Origin: Caulobacterales bacterium RIFOXYB1_FULL_67_16 | GTDB taxonomy: Bacteria > Pseudomonadota > Alphaproteobacteria > Caulobacterales > Caulobacteraceae | Assembly (NCBI GenBank): GCA_001796045.1 | Contig: MGLN01000046.1 | Location: 13,847 to 45,305 of the forward strand | DNA: 31,459 bases | Direction of reading: 5' to 3' | Part shown: piece after piece, positions 13,843 through 20,893 of the stretch | Layout: every line of letters starts with the position of its first letter | How positions within the stretch are numbered: position 1 is the stretch's first letter | Notes under the pieces: model-generated | What the model saw: only the letters and a program-made list of their open reading frames with translations | Databases searched by the model: none | Told to the model about the DNA's origin: nothing | Translations under genes and position numbers: made by a program

Positions 13843-15243
13843 CTAGCGGAGAACGCCGCGAATCTGGCGGCCGCCGCGCACGATGACGACCTCCCAGGGG
13901 CCTCTCGCGCCGGCCGCTTCGACGTCGCGCGCCGAGGCGATCGGGCGGCCGTTGATGCTGACGATCAGGTCGTTCTGGCGGAAGCCGGCGCGGGCGGCGT
14001 AGCCCCGGCCCGAGACGCCGGTCACGATCACCCCGGTGGCGAAGGGATCGCCGCCCAGACGGTCGGCCAGGGCGGGGTTCAGGGCCACGACCTGCGCCCC
14101 GGCAAAGGGACCGGACTGGATCGTGACGCCCTGATCCGGATCAGCGTCGCCCGGCAGGGTCTGGACGCGGGCGGTCAGGGTCTCGGCCCGACCGTCACGC
14201 AGGACGGCGACCTGGACCTGCTCATTGGGGCTGCGCGAACCGATCCGGTAGTTCAGGCCCGTCTGATCGTTGATCTCCTGGCCGTCGATCGCCGTGATCA
14301 CGTCGCCCTGGCGCACCCCGGCGCGGGCGGCGGGGCTGTTCGGATAGACGTCGGTAACCACCAGCCCCTGCGGACGGGAAAGACCCAGGCTTCCGGCGAT
14401 GTCGCCGGTGACGGTGTCGCCCTTCACCCCCAGCCAGGGCCGCACCACCGTCTTGGCGCCGCCCAGGGCTGAATCCACCACCCGCTTGACCATGGCGGCG
14501 GGCACGGCGAAGCCGACCCCGGCCGACGAACCCGAGCGCGAGAAGATGGCGGTGTTGATGCCGATCAGGTCGCCGTCCATGTCGACCAGAGCCCCGCCCG
14601 AATTGCCGGGATTGATGGCGGCGTCGGTCTGGATGAAGGAGCCTGAGTCGGAAATGCCGGTCTCGGTCCGGTTCAGGGCCGAGATGATGCCGTTGGTCAC
14701 CGTCTGGCCCACGCCGAACGGATTGCCGATGGCCAGGACCAGATCGCCGACCTGCTGTTCCTCCTGATCGTCGATGGCCAGGACCGGCAGGCGGTCGCTG
14801 ACGTTCTCCAGCCGCAGCACGGCGATGTCGCTGCGTTCATCGGCAAGAATGACGGTGGCGGGAAACTCGCGCCGGTCGTTCAGCACGACCTTGATCTGCT
14901 GGGCGCCCTGGATGACGTGGTTGTTGGTCACCACGATCCCGTCCGACCGGACGATGACGCCCGAGCCCACGGATTCGGCCACCCGCGCCTGGGGGATGCC
15001 GCCGCCAAAGAACTGGAAGAAGGGATCGACCTGGACCCGCTGGACGCTGCGGGCGGAGATATTGACCACCGCGGGGGCGGCCGAGCGCACCACGGGGGCG
15101 AAGCTGGACTTCATGCCCGCCGCGTCGCTGGGCGGGGTGCGCGTAGGCTGGGCGAACTCGCCCTCCTGCGCCTTGGAGGGTGTGGGGTTGCCGCAGGCCG
15201 ACAAGGCCAGGGCGGCGGCGATCACGATCGAGCGGGTCGTCAT
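13843..15243 (-). CDS. HtrA/DegQ-type serine protease with lipoprotein signal and two PDZ domains
   Basis: Protein of 466 residues from ATG 15241-15243. The N-terminus MTTRSIVIAAALALSAC is a lipoprotein signal (lipobox LSAC, Gly at +2), unlike the cleaved signal of standard DegP/DegQ, so the protease is probably anchored in the outer membrane facing the periplasm. Catalytic triad: His109 in NNHVIQG, Asp139 in ERSDIAVL, Ser215 in GNSGGALVD. PDZ1 covers about 268-360 (GLVVTDVYPNSPAARAGV, GDVITAIDG) and PDZ2 about 373-460 (GVIVTGVSGRGYAARAGF, NDLIVSINGRPI). An ATG two codons upstream (15249) is equally possible; longer extension to 15366 would run into the rpsU terminator and hide the signal. 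Confidence 0.92.
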   Translation of the reverse strand: MTTRSIVIAAALALSACGNPTPSKAQEGEFAQPTRTPPSDAAGMKSSFAPVVRSAAPAVVNISARSVQRVQVDPFFQFFGGGIPQARVAESVGSGVIVRSDGIVVTNNHVIQGAQQIKVVLNDRREFPATVILADERSDIAVLRLENVSDRLPVLAIDDQEEQQVGDLVLAIGNPFGVGQTVTNGIISALNRTETGISDSGSFIQTDAAINPGNSGGALVDMDGDLIGINTAIFSRSGSSAGVGFAVPAAMVKRVVDSALGGAKTVVRPWLGVKGDTVTGDIAGSLGLSRPQGLVVTDVYPNSPAARAGVRQGDVITAIDGQEINDQTGLNYRIGSRSPNEQVQVAVLRDGRAETLTARVQTLPGDADPDQGVTIQSGPFAGAQVVALNPALADRLGGDPFATGVIVTGVSGRGYAARAGFRQNDLIVSINGRPIASARDVEAAGARGPWEVVIVRGGRQIRGVLR

Positions 15244-15368
15244 TGTCATCCGGAAAGCAGGGCCTTCGATGGGCGCCATACCGCCCGGCTTTTCGGGCGG
15301 GATCAAGGCGAGCGCGGCATCAACGGACACGCTTGCCTCTTGTTGCCGCAGCAGCGGTCCGGACAAAG

Positions 15369-15397
15369 AAAAAGGCCGCCTCCCTGCGGAGACGGCC
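15369..15397 (-). terminator. Rho-independent terminator of rpsU
   Basis: On the minus strand a 10-bp stem GGCCGTCTCC/GGAGGCGGCC (one G-U pair) with loop GCAG is followed at once by TTTTTC. It lies 25 bases after the rpsU stop and 126 bases before the protease start, so it should isolate rpsU from the downstream gene. Confidence 0.92.
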
Positions 15398-15422
15398 TCA
15401 AATCCTTGACCGGGTTCCGGTC

Positions 15423-15668
15423 TTACCGGCCGGCGCCCGGGACGCGCGGCTTCGGCGCGGGCAGAAGGCCTTCGCGCTGGGCGCGCTTGCGCGCCAGCTT
15501 GCGGGCGCGACGGATGGCCTCGGCCTTTTGACGGGCGCGCTTTTCCGACGGCTTTTCGAAATGGACGTGGCGCTTCATTTCACGGAAGCTGCCCTCGCGC
15601 TGCATCTTCTTCTTCAGAGCCTTCAGCGCTTGGTCGACGTTGTTGTCGCGGACGAAAATCTGAACCAG
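15423..15668 (-). CDS. rpsU: 30S ribosomal protein S21, apparently CTG-initiated
   Basis: Protein of 81 residues starting (M)VQIFVRDNNVDQALKALKK, then MQREGSFREMKRH, a SEKRARQKAEA block and a very basic tail (ARKLARKRAQREG), typical of the alphaproteobacterial long S21. No ATG, GTG or TTG exists at the family start. The codon there is CTG (15668-15666), and AAAGGAG ends eight bases before it, ideal spacing. An in-frame GTG at 15785 would add 39 unrelated residues and place the ribosome site inside the gene, so it was rejected. Monocistronic, with its own strong terminator. S21 assists 30S initiation complexes; a weak start codon could set its level. Confidence 0.9.
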   Translation of the reverse strand: MVQIFVRDNNVDQALKALKKKMQREGSFREMKRHVHFEKPSEKRARQKAEAIRRARKLARKRAQREGLLPAPKPRVPGAGR

Positions 15669-15814
15669 GGGTATCTCTCCTTTGGCCGCCCGCCGCGTCC
15701 TTTCGAAGGGAGACGGGCAGACAAAATAAAACCGGCGTCCGAAAGTCGGGCTCTCGGATGAAGGCGCGCTGATACACGACCGCACCCGCCCTGTCCAGAT
15801 CGTCGCGCCCTTTC

Positions 15815-15827
15815 TTCGAGGCTCGAA
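15815..15827. promoter_or_regulatory. Palindrome TTCGAGGCTCGAA (copy 2)
   Basis: Identical 13-mer to that at 3867-3879, here in the 189-base gap between divergent rpsU and coq9, 31 bases before the coq9 ATG. Position would suit an operator for either gene; unproven. Confidence 0.25.
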
Positions 15828-15857
15828 ACCCCGAAGAGACGGGCGTATGATCCGATC

Positions 15858-16505
15858 ATGACACAGAACGACGACTGGGCCGACCGGACCGAACAGACCG
15901 TGCTGGACGCCGCGATCGCGCGTGCGCCCGCCCTAGGCTGGAACGCGCGTCTGGTGCGCGAGGCGTGCGAGGCCTGCGGCCTGTCGCGTGGGGATGAAGA
16001 ACTGCTGCTGCCCAACGGCGCGCGGGATCTGGCCGCCCTGCTGTCGCGCCGCCACGACGCGCGCGCTCTGGAGGCCCTGGGCGCGGTCGACGCCAAGTCG
16101 CTGAAGATCCGCGAGCGAATCGCCCGGGCCGTGTCCGAACGGATGGAGGCCGGCGCCGCCGATCTGGAAGCCACGCGCCGCTGCGCCGCCTTCCTGTCCC
16201 TGCCCGTCAACGCCGAACTGGGGCTGAAGCTGGCGTGGGAGAGCGCCGACCATCTGTGGCGCTGGGCCGGGGATGAATCGACCGACTGGAACCATTATTC
16301 GAAGCGCACCATCCTGTCGGGCATACTGATCCCCGCCCTGACCATGCGCTGGTTCGACGGCCGCGAGGCGGCGGAGGCCTTCGTCGCGCGGCGGATCGAG
16401 AACGTCATGGCCTTCGAGAAGTGGAAGGCGGGCAAGGATTTCGAAGCGCCGTTCCGCAAGGTGACGGATGTGCTGAGCCGCGTGCGGTATGGGGCGCGGG
16501 GGTAA
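15858..16505 (+). CDS. COQ9-family protein (ubiquinone biosynthesis)
   Basis: Protein of 215 residues. The N-terminal half looks like a TetR-type helical bundle (TVLDAAIARAPALGWNARLVREACEACGLS), followed by RIARAVSERMEAG, and the COQ9 signature region LAWESADHLWRWAGDESTDWNHYSKRTILSG, then RRIENVMAFEKWKAG. COQ9 binds lipid and presents ubiquinone intermediates to the COQ7 hydroxylase; the bacterial homologue is presumed to act similarly at the membrane. Single gene, divergent from rpsU and convergent with purK across a REP-like repeat pair. ATG 15858 is the first codon of the conserved frame. Confidence 0.9.
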   Translation: MTQNDDWADRTEQTVLDAAIARAPALGWNARLVREACEACGLSRGDEELLLPNGARDLAALLSRRHDARALEALGAVDAKSLKIRERIARAVSERMEAGAADLEATRRCAAFLSLPVNAELGLKLAWESADHLWRWAGDESTDWNHYSKRTILSGILIPALTMRWFDGREAAEAFVARRIENVMAFEKWKAGKDFEAPFRKVTDVLSRVRYGARG

Positions 16506-16523
16506 AACCACCTCCCCCTTCTC

Positions 16524-16630
16524 CGTCATCCTCGGGCTTGACCCGAGGACCGGGCCATCCGCCGCTCATGCGAACGTGACACGCAACGCCAGGTCCACAT
16601 CTGATCCTCGGGTCAAGCCCGAGGATGACG
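16524..16630. repeat. REPIN-like inverted pair of REP palindromes between coq9 and purK
   Basis: Positions 16524-16549 and 16605-16630 are a perfect 26-base inverted repeat of each other. Each arm is itself a hairpin: TCCTCGGG-CTTGA-CCCGAGGA. The 55-base spacer is unremarkable. The CCTCGGGCTTGACCCGAGG core is, to my knowledge, a common dispersed palindrome in alphaproteobacterial intergenic regions. Location between two converging genes fits a transcription-stop or mRNA-stabilising role. Confidence 0.85.
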
Positions 16631-16645
16631 AGGCAATGGGTGAAC

Positions 16646-17728
16646 TCAGACTGCCCCCAGCACCCTGTTCACATGCGCCATCTTGCGGCCCGGCCGGGCT
16701 TCGGCCTTGCCGTAGAGGTGCAGGCGTTCGTCGGCCTTGGCGGACAGGGTGCGCCACTGGTCGACCTCGTCGCCCAGCAGATTCTTCATTTCGATCCGGG
16801 CGTGGGCCGCCGTGGGGCCGAGCGGCCAGCCGGCGACGGCGCGGATATGCTGCTCGAACTGGTCGCAGACGCAGCCGTCCTGGGTCCAGTGGCCGGTGTT
16901 GTGGACGCGCGGGGCGATTTCATTGACCAGCAGAACGTCGTCTCCGAGGTCGAACAGCTCGACCCCGATCACGCCCACATAGTCCAGACCGTCCAGGATG
17001 GCCTCGGCGATGGCGCGGGCGCGGACCTGGGTCTTCTCGTCCACGGCGGCGGGCGCCAGGGTGGTGCGCAGCACCCCGCCCTCATGCCGGTTTTCGCCCA
17101 GCGGATAGACCGCCATATGGCCGTCCCAGTCGCGGGCGGCGATGACCGACAGTTCGCGCACGAAGGTCGCCTTGGCCTCCAGGATGGCGGGGCGGCCGCC
17201 CAGACTTTCCAGGGCGGCGGGCGCGTCCTCGATGGCGTGGATCCAGACCTGGCCCTTGCCGTCATAGCCTTCGCGACGCGTCTTCAGCAGGGCGGGCAGG
17301 CCCAGTTCCGTCAGGCCTACGACCAGATCGTCCAGCGTATCGATCACGGCGAAGGCGACGGTCGGGGCGCCGACGGCGTTCAGGAAGGTCTTCTCATCCA
17401 CCCGGTCCTGCGACACGCGCAGCGCCGTCGGTCCCGGCGCGACCAGGGCCCCGGCCTCGGCCAGGCGTTCGATGGAGGCGGCGGGGACATTCTCGAATTC
17501 GAAGGTGACCACGTCGGCGGCGCGGCCCAGGGCCGTCAGGGCCTCGGGATCGTCATAGGCGGCGACGATCTGAGCGCTGGAGACGCGGCTCGCCGGACTG
17601 TCGGGCTCCGGGTCCAGGATGACGACGTCAAAGCCCAGGCGCGAGGCGGCCTGGCTCAGCATCCGGCCCAACTGGCCGCCGCCGAGGATGCCGAGGGTCG
17701 AACCGGGGGGGAGCGGAAGCGTGGGCAC
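16646..17728 (-). CDS. purK: N5-carboxyaminoimidazole ribonucleotide synthase PurK
   Basis: Protein of 360 residues, ATP-grasp fold. GSTLGILGGGQLGRML opens the pre-grasp domain. Later blocks are VVTFEFENVP, LPALLKTRREGYDGKGQ, ELSVIAARD, VLLVNEIAPRVHNTGHWTQDGCVCDQFEQH and the closing ARPGRKMAHVNRV. PurK converts AIR, ATP and bicarbonate to N5-CAIR in purine synthesis. The start is a GTG at 17726-17728 that directly abuts the purE stop (TGAGTG), so purE and purK form a tightly coupled pair. Length is normal. Confidence 0.96.
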   Translation of the reverse strand: MPTLPLPPGSTLGILGGGQLGRMLSQAASRLGFDVVILDPEPDSPASRVSSAQIVAAYDDPEALTALGRAADVVTFEFENVPAASIERLAEAGALVAPGPTALRVSQDRVDEKTFLNAVGAPTVAFAVIDTLDDLVVGLTELGLPALLKTRREGYDGKGQVWIHAIEDAPAALESLGGRPAILEAKATFVRELSVIAARDWDGHMAVYPLGENRHEGGVLRTTLAPAAVDEKTQVRARAIAEAILDGLDYVGVIGVELFDLGDDVLLVNEIAPRVHNTGHWTQDGCVCDQFEQHIRAVAGWPLGPTAAHARIEMKNLLGDEVDQWRTLSAKADERLHLYGKAEARPGRKMAHVNRVLGAV

Positions 17729-18220
17729 TCAGTCCTCGACGGTTTCGGCGACGGAATCGGTCTGGGCGGCGCGGAAAGCGGCCAGGCGCGCCGCCAGGGC
17801 TTCGTCCGACAGGGCCAGAATCTGAGCCGCCAGTATGCCGGCGTTGGCGGCGCCGGCCTCGCCGATCGCCAGGGTGGCGACCGGGACGCCGGCCGGCATC
17901 TGCACGATGGACAACAGACTATCCATGCCTTTCAGGGCCTTGGACTGAACCGGCACGCCCAGCACCGGCAGTTCGGTCATCGAAGCCGCCATGCCCGGCA
18001 GATGGGCGGCGCCGCCGGCCCCGGCGATAATGACCTTGTATCCGGCCGCCTTGGCGCCGGTCGAGAACTCGACCAGCCGCTGGGGGGTGCGGTGCGCGCT
18101 GACGACCTTGGCCGTCCAGGCGACGCCCAGCTGGTCCAGTTTGTCGGCGGCCAGCTTCATGGTCGGCCAGTCCGACCGACTGCCCATGATGATCGCCACC
18201 GGCGTTGCGGAAGTCGCCAT
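17729..18220 (-). CDS. purE: N5-carboxyaminoimidazole ribonucleotide mutase PurE
   Basis: Protein of 163 residues. VAIIMGSRSDWPTM, KVVSAHRTPQRL, IIAGAGGAAHLPGM and LGVPVQSKALKGMDSLLSIVQMP are the class I PurE motifs, including the SAHRTP loop with the mutase histidine. PurE rearranges N5-CAIR made by PurK to CAIR. First gene of the purEK pair, divergent from the diguanylate cyclase gene across 168 bases in which I see no clear operator. Confidence 0.97.
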   Translation of the reverse strand: MATSATPVAIIMGSRSDWPTMKLAADKLDQLGVAWTAKVVSAHRTPQRLVEFSTGAKAAGYKVIIAGAGGAAHLPGMAASMTELPVLGVPVQSKALKGMDSLLSIVQMPAGVPVATLAIGEAGAANAGILAAQILALSDEALAARLAAFRAAQTDSVAETVED

Positions 18221-18388
18221 AGGTTCAAGGCCCCTCGCGGAAAGGCCGCCCGTTACAGCACGCGGCGGACGCCCGCAACCGGACAGGCGGGATTCCGTGA
18301 GGCGCCGCCTTCAATCTCGGCCGTTCAGCCTCTAACATCGCGGTATCGCGCGTCCGGTTGAGTCGCGCCGCCGGAGCCAGCCTGCGCC

Positions 18389-18952
18389 GTGACCGACGTG
18401 GCCGAACACGACCTGACCGCCGAGATCGCGCGCCTGCGCGCCGAGCTGGACGCCTGGAAACAGCGCGCCGCCGCGGCCGAAGCGGCGGCCGATCACGACG
18501 TCCTGACCCCAGCCCTGAACCGGCGCGGCTTCGTCGCCGCCCTTCAGCGCACCATGGCCTACTGCCAGCGGCACGAGGTGCCGGCGGTGCTGCTGTATCT
18601 CGACATGGACGGGTTCAAGGGCGTCAACGACCGCCTGGGCCATGCGGCGGGCGACGCCGCCCTGGTGGCCGTGGCCAAGATGATGGTGAGCCATCTGCGC
18701 GAATCGGACGCCGTCGGCCGACTGGGCGGGGACGAGTTCGCCCTCTTGATGCTGAACGCCGGCCTCGACGAAGGCCGGGCCAAGGCGCGCCAGCTGGCCG
18801 AGGCGCTGAAGACCGAAGGCTTCATCTGGAACGGCGAACGCACGCCCTTGGGCGGTTCGTTCGGGGTCCGGGCCTGGGACGGCCATACGGACGCCGAGGC
18901 CTGGCTGACCGAGGCCGACGCCGCGATGTGGGTGCGCAAGAAGGGGCGCTGA
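18389..18952 (+). CDS. Small diguanylate cyclase (GGDEF) with intact inhibitory site, DgcA-like
   Basis: Protein of 187 residues from a GTG start. Residues 8-35 form a short coiled coil (LTAEIARLRAELDAWKQRAA). The GGDEF domain follows directly: DVLTPALNRRGF, LYLDMDGFKGVNDRLGHAAGD, the I-site RESD at 104-107, and the active-site loop GGDEF at 113-117, with the usual five-residue spacing between them. The enzyme should make cyclic di-GMP and be product-inhibited. No sensory or membrane domain is present. The architecture and the RESD I-site match Caulobacter DgcA as I remember it; orthology is not proven. The ribosome site is weak. Confidence 0.92.
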   Translation: MTDVAEHDLTAEIARLRAELDAWKQRAAAAEAAADHDVLTPALNRRGFVAALQRTMAYCQRHEVPAVLLYLDMDGFKGVNDRLGHAAGDAALVAVAKMMVSHLRESDAVGRLGGDEFALLMLNAGLDEGRAKARQLAEALKTEGFIWNGERTPLGGSFGVRAWDGHTDAEAWLTEADAAMWVRKKGR

Positions 18953-18960
18953 GGCCCCTT
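18941..18960 (+). terminator. Hairpin at the end of the GGDEF gene
   Basis: AAGGGGC (18941-18947) pairs with GCCCCTT (18954-18960) around a six-base loop containing the stop codon. GCCCCTT can alternatively pair with AAGGGGC at 18978-18984 in the convergent gene end. No T-run follows, so termination is plausible but not certain. Confidence 0.35.
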
Positions 18961-18974
18961 CCCCGCCTCACCTC

Positions 18975-20780
18975 CTAAAGGGGCAGCCTCAGCTGGACGC
19001 CGCCCATATGGCTGTCGGCGTGTTCGCCGTAGCGGCCGCGATAGGCCACCGACACCTTCACAGGGCCGAGAGAGCCTTCGACGCCCGCCGAGGCCAGGAA
19101 CTGGCCCCCGAACGGATCCTCGACCTCCCGCTCCAGCACCTGGGCCGGGTTGTTGTAGATCCCGACACGCACCGGATCCGAACTGTCGTCCAGGGCGTCG
19201 CGATAGCCGCCCTCTGCGAACAGGGCGAAACGGCCCATCTCGGCCTCGGCCCGGAGCGCCACCTCGCCGCTGATCGCCTTCATCTCGCGGTCTTCGTACT
19301 CGTACTGGGCGGCCACGCCCTGCTCCCAATAGCCGTCGACATCGCTGGTCGCCCAGGTGACGGCGGCGCGGGGGGACAGGGACACGCCTCCCATCTCGAA
19401 CCACATCCCGCCCTGCAGTCGCGCGCCGGTGCTGAGCGCGCGCGTCTCGGCCGTATGGACGATGGGCGCCAGGCTGGTGAGCCGCTCGATGTCGTCGATG
19501 TTGTCGCGCGCCACCCCGACCGCCGCATTGACGAACAGATCGCCCGAGCGCCAGCCGCCGTACAGGTCCAGGCCGAAGCTTTCGACATTGAAGGTCAGGG
19601 CCTGGCTTTCGACATCGGTCTTGCGCGCCGTTCCGGCCATGCCGAAGCGCCAGTTGGCCGAGGGCCCGGCCTCCAGCGCGATCCGTCCGCCCCAGCCATC
19701 GCTGGACGATTCGGCGACCGAACCCCGCGCGTCCGTGTCCACGCTGTCGACCATAGCTGAGGTGGTGACCGCAACGCCGGCCTCCCAGGCTTCGCGACCG
19801 GACAAGGCCTCGCTTGCCGCATCCAGGGCGTCCTCACGGTGGCGGAAGGCGGTTTCGCCCTGCAGGGCCGACGAGGAACCGATGTCGCCGTAGTAGAGGT
19901 AGTCGGTCGCCAGACGGGCGATGATCTGGTGCCCCGCAGCGGTCGGGTGCACCCCGTCGAAATAGAAGTAGCTGTTGGGGTTCGAGCAGACCGTCACCCC
20001 GTTGAAACAGGCCTGGGTGACGTTGCTGATCCCGAACTGGCCCGGATTGGCGGCGATGGTGTCGCCGGCCTTGAACAGGTCCACCAGGATGATGTTGCTG
20101 CCTGACCGCGCCGCCGCCGTCGTGGTCAGGCCGGTCAGCAGGCTGGAGTTGAAGGTCGTCGCCGCATAGTCGGCCAGGGGCGCCGCCGTCGTGCCGCGGA
20201 ACTGGGGCGTCAGGCTGAGCTTGGGCAGGTTGGTGACCAGTATGGTCCCCGCCCCCGCGCCGGCGACGCTGTTCACCAGGCTGTTGACGTTGGCGGCCGC
20301 CGTCGTCGCCACCGGGGTGATGGCCGCGACCGGGCTGGATGAGGCGCCGGCGGCGGGCAGGCCCTGGAAGATATCGTTGGCCCCTCCCAGGACGCTGACC
20401 AGGTCATTGGCGCCGAAGGTCCCGCCCCGGCTGGTGTAGGCGGCCAGCTGGGCCAGCATGCCGGGCGGCGGGGTGGCGGTGGCGTCAGTGCGCGCCCCGC
20501 CGAAGGCGTAGTTGATGCTGCCGCTTACCGATCCCGTAAAGTTGGCGGCGTTGAAGCCCAGAAGCTCGGTGAAGACCGGCCCGCTCGAGAAACGTCCCTG
20601 GTAATAGGGCGGCGAGGCCGGCTGGGTACCCCCCGAAGCCAGATAGAGATTGCCGTTGTCGCTGAGGCTGTCGCCGAAGACGACGAGGCGATTGTAGGTC
20701 TGGGCCGAAGCCGAACCCGCAAAGGCGCAGGCGGCGACGACCAGGGCGGCGACGGCGCCGCCGGTGAAATAGCGTGACAT
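18975..20780 (-). CDS. GDSL esterase/lipase autotransporter
   Basis: Protein of 601 residues. Signal peptide 1-26 ending SASA. The passenger, about 27-310, is an SGNH hydrolase: block I VVFGDSLSDNGN with Ser38, the Gly/Asn block LGGANDIF with Asn135, and block V DGVHP with Asp275 and His278. From about 330 to the end the alternating aromatic/polar strands (WGGRIALEAGP, SFGLDLYGGWRSGDLFVNAAVGVARD, FALFAEGGYRDAL) form an autotransporter beta-barrel ending in VQLRLPL. The protein should be displayed on the cell surface as an EstA/EstP-like esterase. GGAGGAA lies about five bases before ATG 20778-20780. Single gene. Confidence 0.93.
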   Translation of the reverse strand: MSRYFTGGAVAALVVAACAFAGSASAQTYNRLVVFGDSLSDNGNLYLASGGTQPASPPYYQGRFSSGPVFTELLGFNAANFTGSVSGSINYAFGGARTDATATPPPGMLAQLAAYTSRGGTFGANDLVSVLGGANDIFQGLPAAGASSSPVAAITPVATTAAANVNSLVNSVAGAGAGTILVTNLPKLSLTPQFRGTTAAPLADYAATTFNSSLLTGLTTTAAARSGSNIILVDLFKAGDTIAANPGQFGISNVTQACFNGVTVCSNPNSYFYFDGVHPTAAGHQIIARLATDYLYYGDIGSSSALQGETAFRHREDALDAASEALSGREAWEAGVAVTTSAMVDSVDTDARGSVAESSSDGWGGRIALEAGPSANWRFGMAGTARKTDVESQALTFNVESFGLDLYGGWRSGDLFVNAAVGVARDNIDDIERLTSLAPIVHTAETRALSTGARLQGGMWFEMGGVSLSPRAAVTWATSDVDGYWEQGVAAQYEYEDREMKAISGEVALRAEAEMGRFALFAEGGYRDALDDSSDPVRVGIYNNPAQVLEREVEDPFGGQFLASAGVEGSLGPVKVSVAYRGRYGEHADSHMGGVQLRLPL

Positions 20781-20893
20781 TTGTTTCCTCCCACGGTCGT
20801 CATGTGTCGCGACCGTTACACGGGAGGATGCGCCACTCAGCGGCGAGCGCAAGATGCCGCTACGTCAGCCTTCGGAAGATTTCGCGCGCGCCG

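Noticed and set aside
15669..15785. 39-codon N-terminal extension of S21 from GTG 15785
   Set aside because: The extension has no similarity to S21 and contains the AAAGGAG ribosome site placed ideally for the CTG at 15668.
20781..20893. ECF-sigma-like promoter (GTAACG) ahead of the GDSL autotransporter
   Set aside because: No convincing -10 element at 16-17 bases; the resemblance is too weak.
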